Positions 9,236-25,570 of a stretch of 64,000 nt of DNA are shown here, piece by piece; within the stretch, counting starts at the first letter, position 1, and the number at the start of each line of letters is the position of its first letter. This DNA comes from Hypomesus transpacificus. Lineage: Eukaryota; Chordata; Actinopteri; Osmeriformes; Osmeridae. Under the pieces are notes generated by a model. That model saw only the letters and a program-made list of their open reading frames with translations, did not search any database and was not told the origin of the DNA. Location: positions 1,326,248 to 1,390,247 of the forward strand of contig NC_061078.1 in the NCBI RefSeq assembly GCF_021917145.1, given 5' to 3'. The translations under genes were made by a program, and so were the position numbers.

Positions 9236-12200
9236 CCCAGGAACACCCCTTTCTCGCAGAACAGGTCCAGCTCTCCCAGGACAGACCTACGGCAGGCTGA
9301 TGAGGGGGGTATTGTAGTGACCCTGCCTATCAGAGGTCAGCGTGGAGAATTATAGTGTCAGCTCTCAAACCGGGGCCTATAGTCTTCCCCGAAGGAATGA
9401 CACAATCACTGCCCTCTGGTCCTCCAGCTCTTTCTCTCTCTCAGTCTCTCTCTCTTTTTCATGTTAGGGTTATGGGTCTCTACCATGCCCTCCAGAGAGA
9501 GAGAGAGAGAGAGAGAGAGGAGGGGAATTACCAGCAACGGAGAAACTGAGGCACTGAGCTGGGGTGGCAGTCTCTAAAGGCAGCTGGGGAGGCCTTAGGC
9601 TACTGTCACTGTCTTAACGTACCAGTTAACAGAGCAGCCCAGCTGACACCGGGCACCGGGCCATGAGCCGGGAACGATCTGTAAACAAGGACGAGGTGGA
9701 GGAGAAGGTTGGGCAGGGGAAGCATAGAGGTAGAGGAAGGCAGGGCCATGTCTGTGTTTGTGTAGGATTAGCAAAAAGTTACTCTACAGATGTGTCTTAA
9801 CATGACTAAGATAAGCTACTATAGGTCATTTTGTCACATGTGCTGCTGTTACTCTCTTCCAGATTCTTCTGGAACACCTGATTTAGGGATCTGTTTTGGG
9901 ATTTAACAAAGTTCTTAAAATTTTACAGACAATTTTGATGACAAAAGTCACCACACACACACAAAGACACTGCACACACACACAGACACGAAGTGCTCTG
10001 GAGTGGTTGACCTCCTCCACAAGATAACGCCAGAGGAGAACCTGTCCTGGTCTCACTATCAGCTCTGACATCACACTCTGACAACACACCACTTCAAAGG
10101 CCTTGCTTTTGATGCTAACCATCAATATGCATTTCCTCCTGCACCCTTCCCTCTCTAACATTCCTCACTCGCTCTCTTCCTCCATGGTAATTGCCTTCAA
10201 AGTCAATTAGTTCAAATCATTTGCGACCGTCCTGGTGGTAAAGACCTATAGTTGACACCCGGAAGAGTCGACACTGGAAGTGTCTTGGAGGTCAATGTGT
10301 TTGCTCAGTGATTCTCATTTGATATAAGCCTTGCATTCTACGCTTGTTCAAATAGGCTATCAGCATAAACCATGGCAGCTCTCACACATTAATCTCCAAA
10401 TATGGTGTCGGGCTTTTGAAATGCATTTTCAGGGAGCGCATCAAGCTCCCGGGGCATGCGGCATTAACATGGGGGACTGGTAAGTATGTTTACTTAATTT
10501 GTTGGACTGTGTGTTGCAGGTTTGCATCCGTTGCCTAAGCTGATGTTTGGCTAATGCTGCCAGGGTCATTTCACCCTGGTGCCTACATGCATCCCCCTCG
10601 GAAAATACATGTTTTACTCCGAGAGACAGATCAAAGGAGAGGAGCTGGGATCAAAGACCAGCATCACGCCGCTTCGGTCACATCTGTGTTGTTTACATGA
10701 ATGCTGAAGGCACTTATATATCAAATATGACCAACTTTGAAAAATATATGTGTTGTATCAAAGTATTTTGATGTCACTTTTGAAGTACATCAATGCATCT
10801 GGGGATAATTTAGAAATTTCACATTAACAATTTTGTAAGCCTTTAACAAGATTGAAGGACGGAGCCAGGAAGGTCCATGCATCCGTTTGCATCTTCAACA
10901 ATTTTCAAATTTGGCGATGTTCACGGTGTCGTCCTTAATCCCTGTAGGTGTCTGCAGAGCATAGCCCATCTCTCCACATCCTCTCACTCTCTATGGAGGG
11001 ATCAAACAACAACTCTTCTGAAAAATAACAACTGTTAAGAGAAAAAAATATGAGCATGTGATCTGGGCTCACATTAGATAGTGTGTTTCTCTCAAGTGTC
11101 TTGTCTATCTGGTGACCTCTGATATTGCCTGTTGGTAATAATCTGCCCTTACAGGGGTAGGAGACAGGAGGGGGGCTTCAGTGACCTGTGAGCCTGCCTG
11201 CTGTTGGGCTGGGGGCTAAACCCACCCCCCCGCCCCCCTCTCTAACTGGATTATAGAGCCCTCAACCTCCCCTCCCCACCACCCCCCCCCCCAACCCCCA
11301 CCCATGCGCCTCTGCCTCAGTCCTCCAACATCATTAGGGGGTCGGGCTGGTCTCGGAGCATGACTAAAACACCAGACCCTCTCTCTCCACCTCCCTCCCC
11401 CATCCATCCCCAAAGGTGGGGGGTATTAAGGGGCAGGGGGGGGGGGGGGGGGGTGTCGAGGAGTTGTCGAAGGATACAGAGGGATACACTTTTTCTTTCT
11501 CTCTCCTTTCTTCTTTCTTTCTTTCTTTCTTTCTCTGTCTCCTCCGACCCTCCTGTTCCCCACCCAGTGACCTCTGACAGAGAGGTATGTGTAAAGATAA
11601 GTGAGTCTGGAGGAATGTGAGGTTCTGTGGGGTTTGGGGTTGATCTGGTCTGTCTGTTACCAGGTCACCACTGGACTGAGCAGAAGGACCTCCCCAGCCC
11701 CACCCCCATCCCCTCCCCAGCCCACGGCTCCAGGCTAACCAACAACTGCTCCAGAGGTTGGCAGTCTTAGGAGGACCCTCTGTGCTCTTCATCTTCCAGA
11801 GTAGCTAAGATGCTGCAAGGTGTGTGACACAGAGGTGAATGACTCCCCTGGCTGACTCCACAGCGGTTGTTGTGGGCAGGAAATATCTTTTGTTCATTCA
11901 TATTCATTTATGCTTCTTGTTTTGTTTTGTATGAAAATGAATGCAATGCATCTTTGCCCCTTGACCTGAATGAAGAGCGAGAAACTGGGCTGTGTATTAA
12001 TATTTGAAAACCATCTTACAGTAAAAGTACAATTGTCGGACTAGAGAGAGAGAGACCAGGGAGACATGGAGAAACTAGAGACAGAGAGAGATACAGAGAG
12101 AGATACTGGAGGAGGACAAAGAGAGACTGGGGAGAGAAAGGGAGAGAGACAGACTACAGAGAGAGAAACAGAGAGAGAGAGTGAGAGAGAAAAGGGGCAG

Positions 12201-14341
12201 AGGCCATGTTGACCTGTAAAGTGATGCATTCTCAGCATCTGCAGGCCGATGAAGACAGGATCCAAGAGGAAGAAGAGACAAAACAATCTGAAATTAGGGT
12301 TTCTGAAACACCCAACCATCAACTGGTGGAACCTGGTGAGATATCACCAGAAACTAAAGAAAAACATCCAGACATACTTATACCCTTACCCTTAAGGACA
12401 TTAGGCAGCCTTATACAAAAAGTGATTGCAATGTGAGGTGTGATAACAGGGAAACCGAAAGAGGTACAGTCAGCATGGAAGCACATTAAAACAGAGCACG
12501 ACATGGAAGGCAATGTCTGAGAAAACAGACAGGGATCTAAAAGGCCCATGTATATTTTACAACTCTACTCCCAGTGTATGAGAGTGATAGCACCAAGCTC
12601 AGTTCACTCCAGCAGGCAGGTCAGAGCTTCAAGGTCCTGAGCGCTCTAACTGACAGTTTGCTCTCGCGGGCCTGAGTGGCCGAGTATTTTGAGTGTAAAC
12701 TGGCGTTGGTCTGTGTGTTTTGGAGCCGTCGTGGCGGGAGCGGGCTGGACGAGAACAGCAGCAGATGCATGCTGACACCCTGACGCCCCAGAGCAAACGC
12801 ACAACGAGCGCAAACGCCTGCTCACACAACCGGAAGAGGTGACAAAATAGATCAGGTAACGTTGCTTTTTCGGGCGGGTTTCCTCCTTCCCACTCCCTCC
12901 CCTGGTGTCACAGACGCATGATACATCAGACGTCCGCGCTCATCGCAGGTGACGGGCGGAGAAATCATTTAGTAAGAGGCGGATGACACTTACTGGTCCA
13001 GCAGTTGCCGACCGCTGCTGGTGTTTTCTGTGTCCAACGAGGAAACACCTTGCTGACTGCATCTTCAGTCTCTTTAATCTCAACGACAATTAAAATAATT
13101 AGTTGTTCATCTGAATTATGGATTCATGTCTTGGGAAATTAATGGGAGGTTTTACAAACTGTGCTCATTTCTACAGTGCGAGTCTTCTATGGCATATCTA
13201 GGAGAGGCAAAGACCTCGAATTAAAATGATTTCTGATCCTTGAATATCCGTTGAATAGAATTACATTTAAATTCCTTAACCAGTCTGTTGTTACAGGGGA
13301 CCGTCATTGTCCTTGGTCTCTCATGCAATATGCCAGGTTCTGAACTGGGAAACTTCTCAAAGTGAAACCCTGAACTAAAACATTATTCCAGCGTAAAATT
13401 ATTAGAAAAATTACTCATGACAATGAAAAAAGAATGACCACCATTGACATCAAATAAATGCCAACCAAAGTGTTTCCTTGCTTAAAAAAAAAATAATATT
13501 TGGTCTTTTTAACTACCTATGGCATTAGCTCTCACATTCTTTATTCTCTGTGTGCACACGTCCTTGGATAGTGTAAGGAAGGTATTCAAGATTGAGCCTT
13601 TGGGGGGCTTAGATGAGGGGGGATATTTTCAGTCCAGTCATTAATTCAGCAGGAATCTCCCGATTTGACATCACAACCCAGTTCACAAGCTCATAGAACC
13701 CCCCCTTTGCTGTTCCACTTGGTGACATTATGCTGAAATATTAAAAACTCGGCCACATCTGCTTTTTTATGCATTGAAGCATATTTTGTGTAGTGCTTAG
13801 GAATATTAAAGTATAATTTATATTTCAGGAGTTTGACACCTTGACATTTTGGCACCTCTGTTTTGAATTTCAGCATGCGGTTTGACATGTTTGTATTAAT
13901 AACATTGTGATCTCAGAGGGCACTGGCCCCAGGCTACTTGAACAAGACTACTAAAGAAAGGATTTCAAAAGGAATTCTAGAGCAGCCTAGGGACTCGTCA
14001 AAATCAGCCCTGATACTTTTGCCCTGATAAAAATCCATTACACACATACGTACAAGTGTGGGGGGATGTTGGTTAGCACTGTGTGTGTGTGTGTGTGTGT
14101 GTGTGAGGGAGAGAGAGAAAGAGAAACTAACTCTGTGAATGTTTTTTCCAGAAAATCTTTGATTCATTTCAGATGGACGGCGGTGAGAACGTCTTGATGG
14201 CGTGCACGGACGATGGGCTGAAGACCGCTGCTTGTCTTACAGGCTTGCGTGAACCTTGCCTAGTGTCATCCTCTCTCACTGGCCGGATCACTTTTGTCTC
14301 CCAACTCACAGCATCTGTTTATCCATTTTGGCCTCCTCAGT
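9236..14341. other. Non-coding interval with low-complexity patches
   Basis: No exon with family resemblance was found. Patches include GA runs (9496-9519), C-rich stretches near 11220-11300, an 18-base G run (11436-11453), TTTC repeats (about 11500-11533), an AGAGAGAGAC-rich part (12044-12192) and a TG run (14083-14105). A locally CpG-richer stretch at about 12640-12970 could be a distant promoter or untranslated exon, since a GTAACG donor-like site follows at about 12857, but nothing confirms it. Confidence 0.45.
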
Positions 14342-14528
14342 CTCCATCTTGTGTCCTCCTCTCTGCTCCTCTATCTTGTGTCCTCCTCGCTGCTCCTCCA
14401 TCTTGTGTCCTCCTCTTGGCTCCTCCATCTTGTGTCCTCCTCTTGGCTCCTCCATCTTGTGTCCTCCTCTTGGCTCCTCCATCTTGTGTCCTCCTCTCTG
14501 CTCCTCCATCTTGTGTCCTCCTCTCACC
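14342..14528. repeat. 27-bp minisatellite, about 7 copies
   Basis: The unit CTCCATCTTGTGTCCTCCTC followed by TTGGCTC or TCTGCTC repeats head to tail. Because 27 is a multiple of three, all frames on both strands stay open, producing repetitive open frames such as SCVLLLAPP and RGGHKMEEP. I see no start, splice or family evidence for a protein. Confidence 0.9.
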
Positions 14529-15900
14529 GCTGTGACTGCAGAAACCCCCGCCTTTTCTCTGTGAGACGGAGATCAAGACTGGTTTCTCTCTCTCTCTCTC
14601 TGGATCTCAGGTGTTCAGGTACATCACACGACGCCAGTAGCCTCAGGTTGAGCTCCATAAAGCACGTTTGAATGACTCCAGGTTTCACTCCAGTCTTTAG
14701 TCTGTCACTCTACCTCTACCCAATCTTTATCCCTCCATCACTACGCCTCTTTACTGGCAGAGAGCTGTGCTGTACGGAAGCTGCTAACTATTGGATCTGA
14801 AAAATGAAACAGTAGAATTGAAATCTGATTAGTATCAGACGGCAGGTAACACAACACATACAAGCACAGGGAAGTGCAGTCAAATACTATGTCATTATCT
14901 CCTGCTGCCCTGGAGTCTAGTACAGTAAAGACATCGATTACACCTAATGGAATCTAGTTAAAGGGAACCACCAGACACGGCTGGTGTGATCCCACAAGCA
15001 GCCAGGACAGGGTGTCAAGTCATGGGTGTCCCTGCCTGTTGGAGGGAAACAGAATGAAAACAGAGGGGAAAGCAGAAACGAGAATAACTGGGATACAAAA
15101 AAAAAGGCTTACATGAACTTTCAGACATATGATTGACAGTGTTTGACCGCTTCAAATGCAGGAGGTGATAGGGAGACTTACAGTGAATGTGTGTTTAAAT
15201 CTCCACAGGGTGAAACTAATTTAAGCACTGTTTTACATTCTGATGCATTTTAAATTCTACAGTGGATATAAGATGAACATGCTACCTCCAGTCCAGATTT
15301 GTCTCTGTCATAAGGAAGCCGTCAGATTCAAACTTTCACTAGGGATTGTGAATTGTGATTGTTCTGTCACATCTGATCTTTCCCTTCTTTAAGAGTCCCG
15401 ATGAGCTGCTGAGTCTGGCTACTCTGCCCGTTATCTCCATTCCCCTCCAGTGCTGCTCTGCTACTCCCTCTTGGTAGTCTCGTGGTTAGCTTGTCTCAAC
15501 TGTGTAGCATCACAGGAGTCACCGTGGCTGTGCCGTGGTTACATTATTCATGCTTTACAAATCTCTGCTATTCCTTCACCCTCATGTGATAAGAGAGTGT
15601 GTTGCTCAATGAGCATCGGCCCAAGAAACGACGTGTTGGGCTTGTTTCTGGATTACAGCTGTCTGCTGCCCTTTCTGTTTTCAGTCTGGGAGAAATATCC
15701 CTTTCAACTGTTTATTGGTAAAGAAAAAAATAAAAGAAGAAGATTATGACATTGTTGGGATTTTTGTGTGTAATGATAACACAAACATTGACACACAGAA
15801 CATATTTCTGAGTGTACATCACAATGTCGATGTATGTCAAAAATGCAAGAATTTGGATTGACTTTGGATCAACACTATTTCCTCTACCAAAGTCCTGCAT
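14529..15900. other. Non-coding interval
   Basis: No feature beyond a short TCTCTC run (14586-14601) and scattered A runs. The 99-codon plus-strand open frame at 15450-15749 starts with a hydrophobic, signal-like stretch (LLCYSLLVVSWLACLNCVAS). It lacks recognisable homology and ends in a lysine-rich chance tail, so it is not called as a gene. Confidence 0.45.
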
Positions 15901-16195
15901 ATCCACCCTTGACTGGTCACTTCCACCCCAGTCTGTCACCTCCACCCCAGACTGTCACCTCCACCCCAGACTGTCACCTCCACCCATTACTGACCACCTC
16001 CACCCCAGACTGTCACCTCCACCCCAGTCTGTCACCTCCACCTCAGATTGTCACCTCCACCCTTTACTGACCACATCCACCCCTTTCTGGTGACCTCCAC
16101 CCCAGACTGTCACCTCCACTCCAGACTGTCACCTCCACCCCAGACTGTCACCTCCACCCTAGACTGTCACCTCCACCCCAGACTGACCGCTCCAC
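15901..16195. repeat. 19-bp minisatellite, about 14 degenerate copies
   Basis: The unit is CACCTCCACCCCAGACTGT with interspersed variants carrying TTACTGACCA or TTTCTGGTGA. The array is imperfect along its whole length, suggesting an old expansion. Confidence 0.88.
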
Positions 16196-19025
16196 TTCCG
16201 AGCCAGTCCTAACAGTCACAGGGGTTGTGTATAGAGAACATAGATTGGTTTAATTGAATTTCCAGTGTCCTCCAGTCCAAGGCACCAGGGTATACATAAT
16301 TCCCTTATCCACATCAATGCAGGCTCTCTGCTGGGCCCAGTGAAGGGCTGTGGACCTGCTGTTAGCTGGCAGGATCTGCCACAATCAATTACACAAGCCT
16401 TGTTAAATAGACCCTCTGATTTCCTGCTACCCTCCCTCGCACTGGCGGAAGAGGGTTACAGAAGCAGTGAAACATGTAACTCTCTTGGATCACTGTTCAG
16501 CCAAAGCACAGTTTACAGTCTAGGTTGTCTTAGAGGTCCTGTCCTAAACGGTGTGGCTGTAGAGCCTGTCTATGAGAATGCTGGGTCCAGAGTTAGCAGG
16601 GATCTTGTGATTAGGGCTATCAGTAGAATGGCTGAGTGCATTCCCTTACACTAACCACACAACCACACTGCCTACCCAGCGGGGGGTGGAGGGGGGGGGG
16701 CGGCTTTCATCTGGCCACGCTCAAGCTCCTCCACACCACTTTGTACACACACACACACAAACGCAAGCACAATTACATGCACGCCTCATTACAGCTGTTT
16801 ACAAAAAAAGTGTTTTTGTATGGTGATAGTTCATGTTTCCTTTGAAATTGTACGACAGAATTATTAAATACATGAATGTACCAATATCGTTTTTTTCTTC
16901 CAAAACCCTTTCCATAATTGTTTTAATTCCTATCTAAAACGATTTGATGAAAATAATTATATGCTTTTTTTATAATACAACAATATCAAGGATTGAATTA
17001 AATTATATTATGTATGTACTATTATTTATTTTAACTTCATATCATTATTTTAAATTGTTGAAATAAAAGGTCAATTAATATAGCAGTCTTACAAATACTC
17101 TCTGACTCTTAACTGTATTAAATTATCACTGACTAGGTGTCTTAATTTCACACTGACTTAAACTGCCTAAAATAATCACTGACTTTAACTGTAATAAATA
17201 TTGTCTGCTTTGAACTTGATCAAAAACGATATCCGATCACACATATTAATAATGGTAGTCAAAAAAACACGTACCCATTTAGTAGGGTTTTGTTTTAATG
17301 ATGGTGTTGAAAAACTGACCATGATTTAATTATTTGCTGCCATTTAAAATATTAATAGATTGTATATTGTATATTGTAATGTTGTTTTGCGCAAAAACAT
17401 ATAAAAGGAGTAAATATGTCCCTCTGCTCTCAGGCCTACCAACTAAAATCATATTGGATTTCTTAAGTGTTTTAAAACACTTTCTGACATATTTATTTAC
17501 TGACAGTCTTTTCATCCTCCTGTTTTCACTCTGAAAAAAAGGATATTTTGTGAATCTGTTAATACAAAAATATATCTTTGCTGAAGCTCCTAAAAGCGGC
17601 AGCTCTTTCTGACACCTTCTCAGCTCTAGTATTTAAGATGATTTTCTCTTTTGTGGCTAGCTGTATTGAGGCAGGTTTAAGTGCCTCCGCGAAGCTCCTC
17701 TTCATTGATGTGTTTTACTCTCTCCTGTGGCCTCTCACAGTCTTCACCACTGCATCCCCCCCCCCCCAAAAAGATGTCACTGTGAACTTTGACCCCTTCC
17801 ATGTCCACATCCACTCTCTCTCAGGAAACACATGCCTGAACAATTAACTCTCGCACTGCCATCAATTTAGCCTTGGAGGAAGAAAGAACTGAGTAATCCA
17901 GGTTCAAGCAAAAGAAGAAGAAAAAGACAGATTTTTTTTTTTTGAGAAAAAAAAGTTTTCTTTTTCCACCGCCGTACCTGTCACCGGACTGACGGAGACA
18001 CACTCTCAAGGGTTCTTCATTCATTCAGCGGCGGCCGCCTAACTGCACTGCTAACAATAGCAGGGAAGCATAGGGGTTGTGTTTATCCTTAAATCTGGGG
18101 CCGTTAAGTTCGACCGGTGTCATGATGAACGTCTGCGGCAGGTACATCTGTTTGTGAAACTTCCAGGAGTAGAAGGGCCGTCGGAGAGTATTGATCCCTG
18201 TCACGCATCAGTAAGTGGTCAGCATGACTCCCATGGCGGCGTGACCCTCCCTGTTTGAAGCGGCGCCCCTGTGTGAGCTCACCCCCCCTCCACCCCCCTC
18301 CCCCTACCCCCTCCCCCTCCCCCCCCGTAGAGACTCTATTAGAGGCTTGGAGGGGCCGTGGACCTGCTTTTTAAAGTTTTCAAGGAAAACTGACAACACC
18401 GAACATCGTTAACAGTCTTGCAGCCCCCGATGCCGTCAGAGGAGTAGAGTGGGCAGAGCTCTAAAAGCAAGAAACAAGAAACCAAGCTTTTAGATTTTAA
18501 GAGGCTGTAATTCTTTGAGGGGAACTTTTATATCAAGTACATCCTTATATACGACACCTGTCATGCTAGCACAGAGACAAAGAGGGAAGCCGGGAGATAC
18601 AGTGGTTTGTTTGGTTCGCCTCTCCTTTGATCTAGGGGTGCTTGTGGGCTGGTCCCAAGGTCAAGGGGAGTCAGATCACTGGAGAGGACTACTGACAACC
18701 AGCACTGGGGATTCCTCGCCCTCTTTTTTCTCTCTTCATCCATCCCCCTCTTTCACCTTGATTCTGGGGATGAGTGGAGAACCCTGCCTGCCAATTAGTG
18801 CCAATCAGGCCAAGCAGTGAGCTGAGGTGTCAGCCGCCAGGCGGAGGGTCTGGGACTGGGACCACCTGGCTGCAGCTCACATCTGGCCTCCGAGCCCCCC
18901 CCCACCCCCCCAACCCCCTCGACAGAACTAGGCCTCACTCCCACATCTGACAGGACCGGGCCCAGAATGCGCCTAGATCCCCGGTACCACACTGGAGTCT
19001 TCACTGTGTGCATTGGTTTATTTAT
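16196..19025. other. Non-coding interval, partly AT-rich
   Basis: The stretch includes an AT-rich block (about 16840-17580) and a C-rich block with CCCCCTCC runs (18281-18327). No coding exon was recognised on either strand. The 129-codon plus-strand frame at 16265-16654 has no resemblance to a family I know. Confidence 0.45.
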
Positions 19026-19318
19026 GTGTGTGGATGTGTGTGTCAGCGTGGTGGATGTGTGTGTCAGTGTGGTGGATGTGTGTGTCAGTGTGTGGATGTG
19101 TGTGTCAGTGTGGTGGATGTGTGTGTCAGCGTGGTGGATGTGTGTGTCAGTGTGGTGGATGTGTGTGTCAGCGTGGTGGATGTGTGTGTCAGTGTGGTGG
19201 ATGTGTGTGTCAGTGTGGTGGATGTGTGTGTCAGCGTGGTGGATGTGTGTGTCAGTGTGTGGATGTGTGTGTCAGTGTGTGGATGTGTGTGTCAGTGTGT
19301 GGATGTGTGTGTTTGTGT
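19026..19318. repeat. 21-bp GTGTGTCAGTGTGGTGGAT-type minisatellite
   Basis: The unit is GGATGTGTGTGTCAGTGTGG plus one T, with CAGCGTGG variants and 19-bp units at the right end. Because 21 is a multiple of three, long open frames arise in several phases (VDVCVSV, GGCVCQC and WWMCVSV repeats) and are repeat artefacts. About 14 copies. Confidence 0.9.
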
Positions 19319-22300
19319 GTTTGATGGAGAGGTTTTCAGCACATGCCTCTGCCCCAGTGCCTCACTGCAGCTCCCAGTACGAAGGTTTTGGCCTCAAGTT
19401 CTTTCCAGAAATTGCTGCTGATCACTGCCTTTAAATAATGCATTGCGAGGTTTTTGTTATGTAAAAAAATTGTCTTTCAGCCATGTTGGTGGGACAGTAA
19501 TGCCACCTGACAATCGTTCCCCGTAGTCTTGACTATGGGCTGCAGACAAGAGGCAGGCTCTGTGTGATTGACAAGGACAAAAAGAAGAGTGATCCCATTT
19601 ATGTTTTTGAATTGTCAACCGCAGCCAGGGGATTTGGACATGAAGGATGAAACAGTGACTTTGACTACAAGAGGTAAAGGACTTAAACATGACAAGTGTG
19701 ATTAAAATATCCAGGAAAGTCACTTAGGGCGCCATGGTAAGAGACAATCTCAATAAGACATTCAATTATTTATAACATCAGGGAAAGTGGGGCCCCTAGT
19801 TTCAAGGCCAAACGTATTTCAACAGAAGCTCACAGTTTTTAAGAAGTGATTTAGTCACACATAGTTTAACAAAACCAATATTACTGTTCAGTCAATACTT
19901 AACAGAGATTTCAATTGGGAGAGAAAAAAACCCTGAACCCCTCAAACAGTGATTTAACCTCACGTAGCCCCTTTGAAGCTCATCTTAATGTTTAATTCCC
20001 CCCCGGGGAACACAGTGTTCATCCCGCCTCTACCTTTTAGGAACCCTTCAGCTGCCTTGGTTCTCTACACCCGGTCACTAACCAGAGACATATTGTTCAG
20101 GATAACTACAGATTATTTGAATCCTTTCCTTATGAGCTTTGGTAGCTGTTAGGCGAGTGGAGGCGAAATTGGAATTCTGCAGCTTCTCAGCCACTCCAGT
20201 GAATTCTCATGACTGTGATGCACTTCAGTGAGCTACAGTGCCTTGCGCCATATAACAGTACAGTGTAACTGCATGGACTGACGATGTGAGGGTACAAAAT
20301 GTAGGATGGGTGTTTCGCCCTGAGTGAGGGCAACAGTTAAGTGGTGCAAATGTGCTCAATCCCACAGTCTCCTGCTCCCACACACGCTCTAATGGTACCA
20401 GTACTTTGGGCCTCTATCCAGTCAAATGGCCTTATGCAATCAGCAGCATCCTCAACCTCTCTCGACTTGGGAATGACCTCATCCCGGCACAGTTTCATGT
20501 GGGGAAGTTTAGCTTCACCACAGACTGTTAGGCCAGGCCGGACCCCAGCCCACACTCCTGCTAGTCTGTTCAGATTGTTTCAGGGACCTGGACCTTGGAA
20601 GGAGAAATCTTAGACAACAATTCGCAGAGGCCAGACCTTCTGGGCCTTGCTGGTCTCTTCATATCCCAGTCATGTTTTTATTTTATTTAAGTTTTTTTTG
20701 CATGTGAAAAGCAGTACTATTTAATCGCTAATAGAATTTCACTGGGAAAAGACAGAGTACTTTACTTGTCTACAAAATGAACAGTTTCCATGTCAACTGC
20801 TGGCCCGTGAGGCCATTCCACAAACAAAAACACAAACGCACAACACACGCCGACACACACACCAACACACACCCACATACACTGTCCACTGTAGCCATGT
20901 TTAGTGGTCTGTGAACGCAGCAGGAGTGGATGTGAAACGTATCAGTGGCGTAGTCACCCTCCCAGCGCCGCAAGCAGCATGGCGCTCGGACACCCATACC
21001 AGATGCCGAGTGCCCTGGGCACTGAGCATCCCTACGAGGGGAACAAACCCAGCGACCAGAGCGGGGAAATAAGCACCTGTCATGTGCCAAGTGAAGTGTT
21101 AAGTGCACAAATTGTGGAGGCGAGGGTGATGTTTCCGCGGGGGTGACAGCTCTGGGTCTGGGTGCCATGTCAGGCCCTGGCAGATCATGTGGAGCACCCC
21201 CCATCCAGTCACGTCAACCTCCACCCCCCCCTGCCGACGCTGAGGGGCACAATGGCAACTACTATTTACTGGCTGTCTGCCTCGTTTCCTCACATGGATC
21301 CTGGCTGGGCATCGCAGGGCTATGGGGGTGCCCTCCCCCCTCCCGCCTCCCGCCTCCCCCCTCCCGCCTCCCCCCCCTCCTCGTGTCATTGCTGAGGGGC
21401 GGCAGTGGCAAAACAATCTCCAACGAGCATTTAGATCGTTTATTCAGAGCGCCGGGTGTCAGCCGCGAACCAAATTGCCCACGTTTGCATGCCTCTGTCC
21501 TCTCTCGCCTCATCCCTGAGGTTGGGGACGAGCGAGAGACCGTAGAAGGTGTTCTCCTCGGGTGTCAGAGGGCCTTTCCACAATCTAACATTAATGCCAC
21601 CTGAAGGTCCAACACTGGACAGTGTGAAACTGTGAAATGTATTATAAATTGAGTGAGCCAGGGGCTTGTGGCTGAGAAGCGCTGGTTGCAGGCATTGTTA
21701 TGACTATGGCTGTTTAGGATCATGGGAGTTGACAGTGCACCACTGGTAGCCACAGACTGCACATTCAGCTGGCTGCTTGGACCAATGAACAACTGTCACA
21801 CAGCAAGAGGAATACAAGAGGAATACTTAGAGTTTCAAACAGCGTCTTCAACTGTAAAAACCCCAACAATAAAAATGGTAGGCCCTACCCATGCACTGAA
21901 AACCAAATGTACAAAATATTGGTTTCAGATAACAAATATTTCAAATGCAATATTAAACTCAAAGGACAAATTACTATTTAGACAGACAGACAGATTTATA
22001 TATAGGCTGAGGGTAAAAGTGGTGAAAGTTTGCTAATTGATCATTTACAGTTTTTGTCTGATCTCATATCCTGCTATCCTGATCATAGGGGGAAACTAGA
22101 GAACTGAGAAGAACGCTGTGAAGCAGTCAAAACTTGTACTCACTCTGCTGCCATCTATAGGAAGACTAGTGAACTGTTACAAACATGATTATTAAAGCGC
22201 ATGTTATGATATCATACGATCCCACTGCCACCTACCGGAATCGGGAAGATGCGTCGATTTATTTTTAACAAATAATCATACGCTACAACTCTTGAAATTC

Positions 22301-22900
22301 ACAAATCTTTCCATAGCCTGTGGAATAGGATGTCCTTGAAAACAAGGCCAGTAACTTCTCACAGACTCCTTTTCACTAATATTGTATTTTTGTGTAGGCT
22401 ATAGGTTTCAATAAATTTTTCGTTGTTGTTGACAAAATTATAAACTATTAATCAACATTCCTGGGCTATAGCCAAAAAAAAATATTATCAGTTCAATGTG
22501 TAATTCAAAGATGACAAGAAAAAATTACCAACCCAATTTTTGGTATAACTAAAAAGGGGATTCCGTTATCAAACATGTTAAAATAAAAAGTAAAACCTGA
22601 CATACATTTGTAAATTATCATTATTATTTTTATTTTGCTTCCACAACTATAACATTTTAAAGGTTTGAAACAGGTAGGCTATGAATATTTATATTATTGG
22701 ATAGGTTTTATAAACTACAGACGCACCAGACCTCCGCTGTCGTAGTGACGATGTTGGCAGTGTTAATGCGACTTATATTTTGCTATTAATCAGTAGCACA
22801 TGGAGAAACAGGGTCAGCTTCACTTTAGGATTTTTAACCGTAACCTATACTGGCTACATACACACATTTTGTGTTCGAGTGAGGAGAGGCACCTTTACCA
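19319..22900. other. Non-coding interval upstream of hdgfl3
   Basis: I see no exon with protein-family resemblance. The part from about 22000 to 22700 is AT-rich. Regulatory DNA for hdgfl3 is plausible here from position alone, but no specific element can be shown. Confidence 0.45.
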
Positions 22901-22987
22901 GGCCTGTTCCTCGCTTAAATTATTTATTTCCGTGTAAACTGCAGTCTTGATATCAAAACATTGATGGTCGATAATTCTCTCTGTTGA

Positions 22988-25570
<2,583 letters not shown>

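Noticed and set aside
8425..9240. CRISPR array (regular repeats)
   Set aside because: This is a eukaryotic minisatellite; copies are contiguous without unique spacers, and no cas-like genes exist.
15450..15749. 99-codon frame with a signal-peptide-like start
   Set aside because: The rest of the frame has no structure and ends in an A-rich chance tail; no supporting signals.
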